Source: a virus
Virus record (IMG/VR): IMGVR_UViG_3300008217_000108
Location: 1 to 22,831 of that record
Length of the DNA stretch: 22,831 bases
Strand: one strand, 5' to 3'
Both the position numbers and the translations under genes were made by a program. The notes below the pieces were generated by a model. The model was not told the DNA's origin and did no database searches. It saw only the letters and a list, made by a program, of their open reading frames with translations. Numbering within the stretch: position 1 is the first letter of the stretch; every line of letters starts with the position of its first letter. Positions 18,330 to 22,831 of the stretch are shown here, in pieces.

Positions 18330-18341
18330 GTTCTATAGAAC
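18330..18341. promoter_or_regulatory. Perfect palindrome GTTCTATAGAAC, operator candidate
   Basis: A 12-bp perfect inverted repeat lies about 15-26 bp downstream of the predicted terS transcript start, next to the leader hairpin. It is suitably placed for a roadblock repressor. The half-site order differs from Gram-positive LexA boxes (GAAC-N4-GTTC). Confidence 0.45.
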
Positions 18342-18362
18342 AGTGAACGGAGAGAGATAATT

Positions 18363-18391
18363 ACTATACAACAAAATGACTCATTTGTCAA
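18363..18391 (-). promoter_or_regulatory. Leftward promoter of the terminase operon
   Basis: TTGACA (18391-18386), 17-bp spacer, TATAGT (18368-18363) on the minus strand. It is back to back with the rightward promoter at 18407-18435; the two -35 boxes are 15 bp apart and form an inverted pair (TTGTCAA...TTGACAA), so shared regulation is likely. Confidence 0.75.
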
Positions 18392-18406
18392 TAGAAAAAT
18401 TGGGGG

Positions 18407-18435
18407 TTGACAATAGTAATGTAGGATATTAAAAT
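18407..18435 (+). promoter_or_regulatory. Rightward promoter of the recombination operon
   Basis: TTGACA (18407-18412), 17-bp spacer, TAAAAT (18430-18435), then 7 nt and ATGGAGGATG (from 18443). As at the early promoters near 9-11 kb, the transcript should start at or beside an in-frame ATG. Confidence 0.7.
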
Positions 18436-18454
18436 TAAAAACATGGAGGATGAA

Positions 18455-19222
18455 ATGGAGGCAGTAAATATGAGTGTAGATGCAAGCAACTTATTAAAGG
18501 GGACAGGCTTCAGACCAGCAAGTCAGATTAAAGTTCGTCAAAGATTAATCATCAATGTGCAGGGAAAGGAAGACACAGGTAAGACTCACTTCTTACTTAA
18601 CTGTCCTTACCCTTTAGCTTATTTTGATTTTGACCACAATGCAGAGAGCCTACTCTCCAAGCCAGAATTTGCTGATAAAGAAATTATGATTTCTCCTTAT
18701 TATTTCAGCAAGCCCACAGGGAAATCATCTGATGCAGATAAGATTCTCAAGGAGGCAAGTTCATTGTGGGACAGGTTTTCTTCAGAGTTCAGGCAAGCTC
18801 TCGATGAGTGTGCCACTGTAGCATTGGATACATCTGCTCAAGTTTGGGAAATGTTAAGGATGTCAAGGTTCGGCAAACACAACGTCCTTCCCCATCATTA
18901 TGGAGCATTGAACGCTGAATTCAGCAGTACAATATTTGACCAAGCCAAGCAGAGTAACTGTAATCTTATACTGAGTTCCCCTCTTGCAAAGCAGTTTGTC
19001 AATGATAAGGAAACTGGACTTTGGGTGAGACAGGGGTGGTCACAATTAGATTACAAAGTTCAGTATTCTCTGGAACTGGAAAAAGTCAAGGTTGGTCCAA
19101 ACAAAGGCAAGTTCCAAGGCAAGATATTCAAGTTCAAACCAGACCCTGATGTAATAGGGCAGGCAATAATCAACCCTAGTTTCAACGATATTTTTGAGAG
19201 GGCCTTTCCGAAAGGCGTTTAA
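18455..19222 (+). CDS. Sak4-like RecA-fold recombination ATPase
   Basis: The product has 255 residues from ATG 18455, with GGAGG five bases upstream; ATG 18470 (GGAGG eight bases upstream) and ATG 18443 (transcript start) are in-frame alternatives. Motifs: Walker A GKEDTGKTHF about 30 residues after the start, the strand LAYFDFDHN with acidic residues, Walker B ATVALDT, and a KxxKxGPNKGKFQGKIFKFKPDP C-terminal beta hairpin. This is the compact AAA_24/Sak4 type of single-strand annealing or recombinase-mediator ATPase of phages. Such genes usually travel with an SSB, and the next gene fits that. It probably works with the RecB-like nuclease and the Hjc-like resolvase. Confidence 0.75.
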   Translation: MEAVNMSVDASNLLKGTGFRPASQIKVRQRLIINVQGKEDTGKTHFLLNCPYPLAYFDFDHNAESLLSKPEFADKEIMISPYYFSKPTGKSSDADKILKEASSLWDRFSSEFRQALDECATVALDTSAQVWEMLRMSRFGKHNVLPHHYGALNAEFSSTIFDQAKQSNCNLILSSPLAKQFVNDKETGLWVRQGWSQLDYKVQYSLELEKVKVGPNKGKFQGKIFKFKPDPDVIGQAIINPSFNDIFERAFPKGV

Positions 19223-19251
19223 TTAACTAACATACCTTAAAGGAGGTAAAT

Positions 19252-19881
19252 ATGTTTGATCCAAGTACCTTTTCATCTCAAGAGGTAAAATTTACAGAGA
19301 ATTGGGAAGACAATCGTTTTCGTCTACCCACTCCTGGAAGTGAGTTTGTTGGAAGCATTGCTTCTATAGACGATGGTAATGAGTATCAAAGCAAGGACGG
19401 TAAGACCTACATGTGGATTAGGATGACACTTCAGTCTACAGATCCACCAGGAACTACAGCGTCAGCTTTCTTAAATAATCAACCTCGTCCTTTTGGCAAC
19501 AAGGCTTCTGGGATAGAGGATTTGATTCAGGCTTCTGGTATTGACTTTGATGCCAACTCCACTCATCAGGGTATTGCTGAGACTGTAGACCAAATCTGGA
19601 AGGAGCAAATTCCATTCAAATTTGATATTACATGGTCAGGCAGTTGCTCACAAATCTATAAAAATACTTTGATGGAGCTGACTGAAACAACCTCGTTTGA
19701 TGATGCCACAAACGTAGCAGACAAGCAGCAGAGGAAAGAAGCCAATAAAGCTGCTGAATTTAAAGCCAACAAATTCAAAGTAAATGGTGAGTATCAAGCT
19801 ACTGTCGAATGTGAGCAGACAAATACACCAGTTCGAGCTAGAATTGAAGTCAGAAATTTTCTAGCTCATAACAATTCTTAG
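19252..19881 (+). CDS. Putative single-stranded DNA-binding protein
   Basis: A 209-residue protein starts at ATG 19252 behind AAAGGAGGTAAAT. The N-terminal part is beta-prone with aromatic residues (WEDNRFRLPTPGSEFVGSIASIDDGNEYQSKDGKTYMWIRMTLQS). A middle region contains FKFDITWSGS, and the C-terminus is a basic helix (QQRKEANKAAEFKANKFKVNG) followed by a short beta segment. Together with its position right after a Sak4-like ATPase this suits an OB-type ssDNA-binding or DUF669-like protein. It has no acidic DIPF tail; that tail is on a different gene (10543-10824). The family is inferred from context and composition. Confidence 0.5.
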   Translation: MFDPSTFSSQEVKFTENWEDNRFRLPTPGSEFVGSIASIDDGNEYQSKDGKTYMWIRMTLQSTDPPGTTASAFLNNQPRPFGNKASGIEDLIQASGIDFDANSTHQGIAETVDQIWKEQIPFKFDITWSGSCSQIYKNTLMELTETTSFDDATNVADKQQRKEANKAAEFKANKFKVNGEYQATVECEQTNTPVRARIEVRNFLAHNNS

Positions 19882-19889
19882 GAGGTATT

Positions 19890-20135
19890 ATGCAAGCAGA
19901 AGATTTATTTAGACCGCTCGAACCCCACGCACTAAAGCCATTATTGGAGAAGCACAATATCAGACAGGCTCAAGCTGCTGATAAACTTGGTGTATCTCTG
20001 GCCTATCTCAATATGATCTTGAACGGACATACCCGTCCTAGTCAGGAACTTGATGATGCTATGGACGAATTGGTTGAGAAGATGAGTCCTATGGAACCAA
20101 TTCTAAGTGGTCAGAATGGAGATGGGTCTGCCTAG
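19890..20135 (+). CDS. XRE-type helix-turn-helix regulator
   Basis: An 81-residue protein starts at ATG 19890 behind TAGGAGGTAT. Residues about 15-55 (ALKPLLEKHNIRQAQAADKLGVSLAYLNMILNGHTRPSQELDDAM) are a classical Cro/C1-type HTH: 'QAQAADKLGVS' followed by the recognition helix 'LAYLNMILNG'. The tail is acidic. It probably binds an operator in this genome, perhaps one of the palindromes described here. Its stop overlaps the next GTG (TAGTG). Confidence 0.75.
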   Translation: MQAEDLFRPLEPHALKPLLEKHNIRQAQAADKLGVSLAYLNMILNGHTRPSQELDDAMDELVEKMSPMEPILSGQNGDGSA

Positions 20136-20443
20136 TGGGAAAGCTGAGTAGAAACAGAGGACGAGCTTTTGAGTATGCTGTGGCTAAGTTCATGGGAAAA
20201 GGGACTAGACGCAGCATATTCCGTCCTCACGATACAGAGGGGCATCCTCTCTTTGTATTTGAATGTAAGAAAAGAAAAGAACACGCTAAGACTTTAATGA
20301 AGTGGTGGAAGCAAGCAGTCAAGGCCACCCAAGAAGATAAACTACCAGCATTGGTTATGGCAGAATACCAACAGCCAGTTAAAAATGCCCTGTGTGTAAT
20401 TCGCCTTGAAGACCTTCGAGATCTTATTGATAAGGCATTATGA
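20135..20443 (+). CDS. Hjc-like Holliday junction resolvase
   Basis: A 102-residue protein starts at GTG 20135, overlapping the previous stop. It has the PD-(D/E)XK pattern of small archaeal-type/phage resolvases: RNRGRAFEYAVAKF with E13, D33 in RPHDTEGHP, and E43-x-K45 in FVFECKKRK, then a helix (HAKTLMKWWKQAVKA) and a final strand-helix (CVIRLEDLRDLI). It likely resolves branched recombination or replication intermediates before packaging. Size and motif spacing match the family. Related VRR-NUC or nicking enzymes are the alternatives. Confidence 0.7.
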   Translation: MGKLSRNRGRAFEYAVAKFMGKGTRRSIFRPHDTEGHPLFVFECKKRKEHAKTLMKWWKQAVKATQEDKLPALVMAEYQQPVKNALCVIRLEDLRDLIDKAL

Positions 20444-21567
20444 AAAAACCAGATACCTGTCAAAGCTGTGCGTTGGAGAAAAAGGGAATATCATTTACCC
20501 TGCCTGATGGATCTGGTAAGAATGGAGTCATGGTTATTGGTGAAGGTCCAGGTAAGACAGAAGCCATGCAGGGTGTCCCATTTGTAGGAAAAGCTGGAGT
20601 ACAACTTAACCGCTCTATCTCACGACAAAGACTAGAGCGTGAGGACTTCATATTATATAATCTGATCCAGTGCCAACCACCTAACAACTGGCTGGATAAA
20701 GCACCGTGGCAACGGGCATCCATAGATCAGTGTCGTACACATCTATATCCAGTCATCCAGAAATTCAAGCCCAAGGTTATTTCACTTCAAGGAGCATTAC
20801 CCATGAAGGAGCTGTTAGGTATAACAGGACTACTGCCCTCAGCCAAAAATAATTCTCCAAAGCGTGGTTATGTTTATGATGTGGAGATTGGTGGACATAA
20901 GTGTCTGGCTGTTCCTACCATACATCCTTCCTTTGTTATCCAGGGGAACCAGAATTATGCAGGGGTTCATGTCTTTGATTTATCTAAGGCAGTCAAGGTT
21001 GCAGAGAATGGTGAAGAGCCTGATGACTGTAACTACATCCTGACCCCTGCCTATAATGATGTAAAGGATTATATTAGAGAAGCCAAACAGTATGCTCAAA
21101 GAGAGGGATCTATCCTAGTCTCTGACATTGAAACCTCAGATTCGCCAAATCAGGATGAGTCTGAATATGGTACTCTTGTCTCCAGCGATATTTCATGTGT
21201 GAGCTTTTCATTTAAGGAAGGCCATGCCATTACCATTCCCTTTCATGCAGGAACACAGTTGCTAATCCAAGAACTGTTTGATATTCAATTTGACTACCTG
21301 GCATTTTGGAATGTAGATTTTGATGTCCCACGACTGAGCAGTAAGGGGATAATCTTTAAAGCCAATAGAATTATTGACAGTATGCTGGCATGGCATTGGC
21401 TACAGAGTGATGTACCTAAAGGTTTAGGATTTGTCAGCTCCTTCTTCTGTCCCTTTCGTGAGTGGAAAAGTCTGAGTGAGTCTCAACCTGAGTTCTATTC
21501 CTGTCGGGATGCAGATGCTACTCTGCGGAATACAGTTGCAATTAAGAGGTTAATTCAAACAACATGA
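20440..21567 (+). CDS. Uracil-DNA glycosylase (family 4-like) fused to a 3'-5' exonuclease
   Basis: The 375-residue protein has two domains. Residues 1-185 are a Fe-S uracil-DNA glycosylase: C7-x2-C10 and C78...C98 as cluster ligands, GEGPGKTE (34-41) with GVPFVGKAG (45-53), and the HPS motif (162-164). Residues about 195-375 are a DnaQ/PolA-type exonuclease: Exo I D229-I-E231, Exo II NVDFD (291-295) and Exo III Y353-x3-D357. All expected catalytic residues are present in both. UDG and exonuclease domains joined to family A polymerase occur in phages; here the protein stops after the exonuclease and no polymerase follows in the window. It overlaps its neighbours by 4 bp on each side. Confidence 0.8.
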   Translation: MKKPDTCQSCALEKKGISFTLPDGSGKNGVMVIGEGPGKTEAMQGVPFVGKAGVQLNRSISRQRLEREDFILYNLIQCQPPNNWLDKAPWQRASIDQCRTHLYPVIQKFKPKVISLQGALPMKELLGITGLLPSAKNNSPKRGYVYDVEIGGHKCLAVPTIHPSFVIQGNQNYAGVHVFDLSKAVKVAENGEEPDDCNYILTPAYNDVKDYIREAKQYAQREGSILVSDIETSDSPNQDESEYGTLVSSDISCVSFSFKEGHAITIPFHAGTQLLIQELFDIQFDYLAFWNVDFDVPRLSSKGIIFKANRIIDSMLAWHWLQSDVPKGLGFVSSFFCPFREWKSLSESQPEFYSCRDADATLRNTVAIKRLIQTT

Positions 21568-22076
21568 AACTATATAAAGGTTATAAACACATTGGCCCCT
21601 TTGGAAGAAAAGCACCTACAGCAGCTATCTACGCTCAGACAAGTTACCCTGTGTTACGACTGCCTTCAATATGTTCTGAGGGAAGAATAAGTCTTTATTT
21701 TGATGAAGAAACATTTGACATTCACGCCAAAATTCACAGTAAGGGGGCGTTAAAGATCTTCAGTCGTCCTCATATGGGAAATGGAGTAAGACACCTTGTC
21801 TGTTTGCAGGGATTTCTAGTATTAAACGCCTTGGACTATGAAGATGTTAAAGGTGTGTATTCAGTTCAGTGGGTAAAACAGCCTAAAAGTTTTGTTGTCC
21901 TATATAAAACCAGACGAAAAGAATTGATTGTAAGTAAGCATGATAAAAGGAAAGTTACTATCTGCTTATCTGCTAAAGAGAAAGAAAGTTGGGATCATAG
22001 GCGTGGGCAATTATCCATGTCTGCATTTGTACGTTCCGCTGTTAATCGTTACCTGGAAGATCGACATACTTATTAA
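21564..22076 (+). CDS. Hypothetical protein with ribbon-helix-helix-like C-terminus
   Basis: A 170-residue protein starts at ATG 21564, overlapping the UDG-exo stop (ATGA). Residues 1-120 are beta-prone with repeated aromatic strands (GRISLYFDEETFDIHAKIH, GVYSVQWVKQPKSFVVLYKTRRKE) and no known motif. The last 45 residues (KRKVTICLSAKEKESWDHRRGQLSMSAFVRSAVNRYLED) read as strand-helix-helix, as in Arc/CopG-type DNA-binding domains. It may be a regulator of the rightward operon. The family of the N-terminal part is unknown. Confidence 0.5.
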   Translation: MKLYKGYKHIGPFGRKAPTAAIYAQTSYPVLRLPSICSEGRISLYFDEETFDIHAKIHSKGALKIFSRPHMGNGVRHLVCLQGFLVLNALDYEDVKGVYSVQWVKQPKSFVVLYKTRRKELIVSKHDKRKVTICLSAKEKESWDHRRGQLSMSAFVRSAVNRYLEDRHTY

Positions 22077-22088
22077 AGGAGGCTATCT

Positions 22089-22595
22089 ATGTTAACTACC
22101 CCAATGGCTAAAAGTATCAACAACCAAATAGGCGATGAGTTTAATGCAGCTTATCTGTACCTGTCCATGTCAGTTTACTGTGATTCTATTGGATTTCGTG
22201 GGTTTGCCAAGTGGATGAGAAAGCAGAGTGAGGAAGAAATTGGGCATGGAATGAAATTGATTGACTACATGAACGATCAATTTAGTCGAGTAGAACTCCA
22301 GCAGATTTATGAGCCTGAGAAAACTTTCGGGAGTCTGACTGATATGATGGAACAGGCTTTACTGCATGAACAGGAAATCAGTGATGGAATCTATCTGCTG
22401 TATGGTCAGGCAGGAGAAGAAAATGATTACACCACTCAAAATTTTCTGGATTGGTTTATTGCAGAGCAACTGGAAGAAGAAAAAACAGTAGGGGATATTG
22501 TAGAGAAGTTGAGAATATTTGGCGAACACCACGACTCTGATCCACAGAAGACTTCACTTTATTTAATAGATCAGGAACTAGGTCAACGAGAATAA
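22089..22595 (+). CDS. ftn: Ferritin, FtnA-like, with complete ferroxidase site
   Basis: This 168-residue non-haem ferritin stores iron by oxidising Fe(II) in a 24-subunit shell. All ferroxidase residues align with E. coli FtnA without gaps in numbering: E17, Y24, E50, H53 (QSEEEIGH), E94 (LLHEQE), E126, Q127, E129 and E130 (AEQLEE). Length and four-helix pattern are normal. The SD AAAGGAGG before ATG 22089 is strong. It lies inside a phage recombination operon, 12 bp after the previous gene. Ferritin is very unusual cargo for a phage; it could sequester iron, protect from Fenton damage, or be host-derived. No sign of decay is visible. Confidence 0.88.
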   Translation: MLTTPMAKSINNQIGDEFNAAYLYLSMSVYCDSIGFRGFAKWMRKQSEEEIGHGMKLIDYMNDQFSRVELQQIYEPEKTFGSLTDMMEQALLHEQEISDGIYLLYGQAGEENDYTTQNFLDWFIAEQLEEEKTVGDIVEKLRIFGEHHDSDPQKTSLYLIDQELGQRE

Positions 22596-22610
22596 TTAAA
22601 GGAGACAAAA

Positions 22611-22831
22611 ATGACATATAACGCAAACAAACTAGCTTCAAAGGTAAGCACTGGAGAAGAAATAAGATACTTACGCAATTATCTTGACCGCAATAAACTT
22701 GAGATGAGCTTATTGTCAGATGCTATTGATGAGCTAGAAGGAGTTATAGCGGAAGCGGATCATTACTTAACAAATGGAATAGCTTACCTTGGGGTTAAAT
22801 CACTCAAGAAAAAACTAGAGGAAGAACTAAC
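22611..22831 (+). CDS. Partial hypothetical protein (right edge)
   Basis: ATG 22611 follows AAAGGAGACAAAA, 15 bp after the ferritin stop. The 73 visible residues are charged and mostly helical: MTYNANKLASKVSTGEEIRY, then LRNYLDRNKLEMSLLSDAIDE and a coiled-coil-like end (VKSLKKKLEEEL). The gene runs off the window. No domain can be assigned. Confidence 0.6.
   Translation, partial: MTYNANKLASKVSTGEEIRYLRNYLDRNKLEMSLLSDAIDELEGVIAEADHYLTNGIAYLGVKSLKKKLEEEL

Noticed and set aside
18330-18341. LexA/SOS box
   Set aside because: The half-sites are in the order GTTC...GAAC, opposite to the Gram-positive box, and lack the CTGT-N8-ACAG form of enteric boxes.
1-22831. Insertion sequences, integrase, attachment sites or rRNA genes
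   Set aside because: I saw no transposase or integrase motifs, no paired terminal repeats with target duplication and no rRNA-like sequence; lysogeny cannot be inferred from this window.

Overview
This window is part of an AT-rich genome of a tailed bacteriophage (Caudoviricetes). The hallmark genes are small and large terminase subunits, portal, a scaffold-like protein, a gpT-like major capsid protein and a compact recombination/replication set. Consensus sigma70-type promoters (TTGACA / TATAAT) and strong Shine-Dalgarno (SD) sequences point to an ordinary bacterial host. I cannot name the host. The gene set (ferritin, a uracil-DNA glycosylase/exonuclease fusion, a tiny Lys-rich AT-hook peptide) resembles uncultured aquatic phages, but that is an impression and not something the sequence proves.

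Layout. (1) 1-7356, leftward: a morphogenesis operon. In transcription order it holds portal, a very basic histone-H1-like protein, a small unknown protein, the scaffold candidate, a 41-codon zinc-ribbon peptide, a small membrane protein, an unknown beta protein, a 26-residue AT-hook peptide, two zinc-knuckle proteins, a head-associated protein, the major capsid protein and the start of a beta-helix-like protein. Promoters are predicted in front of portal (7431-7460) and internally (2792-2820). (2) 7470-10889, leftward: a membrane protein, then two gene-poor regions rich in repeats (7788-8495 and 9846-10355) around three small early genes that each have their own promoter. A further leftward unit (10824 down to 10417) encodes a protein with an SSB-like C-terminal tail and a membrane mini-protein. 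(3) 10921-13100, rightward: a tightly packed run of eight small genes of unknown function. (4) 13142-14401: a hairpin between convergent genes, a leftward RepA/DnaB-like ATPase, then a rightward promoter with a three-hairpin leader. (5) 14402-15511: a RecB-like nuclease, converging on (6) the leftward terminase operon (terS, a possible MazG-like protein, a small unknown protein, terL; 18294 down to 15498). (7) 18407-22831, rightward: Sak4-like ATPase, putative ssDNA-binding protein, XRE-type regulator, Hjc-like resolvase, UDG-exonuclease fusion, a protein with a ribbon-helix-helix-like tail, ferritin and a partial gene.

How it fits together. Leftward and rightward early units leave divergent promoters at about 10.9 kb and 18.4 kb. 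The replication/recombination genes (helicase, nuclease, Sak4, ssDNA-binding protein, resolvase, UDG-exo) would process phage DNA, the terminase operon packages it, and the portal operon builds the head. Terminase is separated from portal by about 8 kb of early genes and repeat regions. The most distinctive signal is a family of six early promoters in which the predicted transcript starts at or within a nucleotide of an ATG that is in frame with the gene, a few codons before the SD-preceded start; in five of them this ATG begins a conserved ATGTTAA block.
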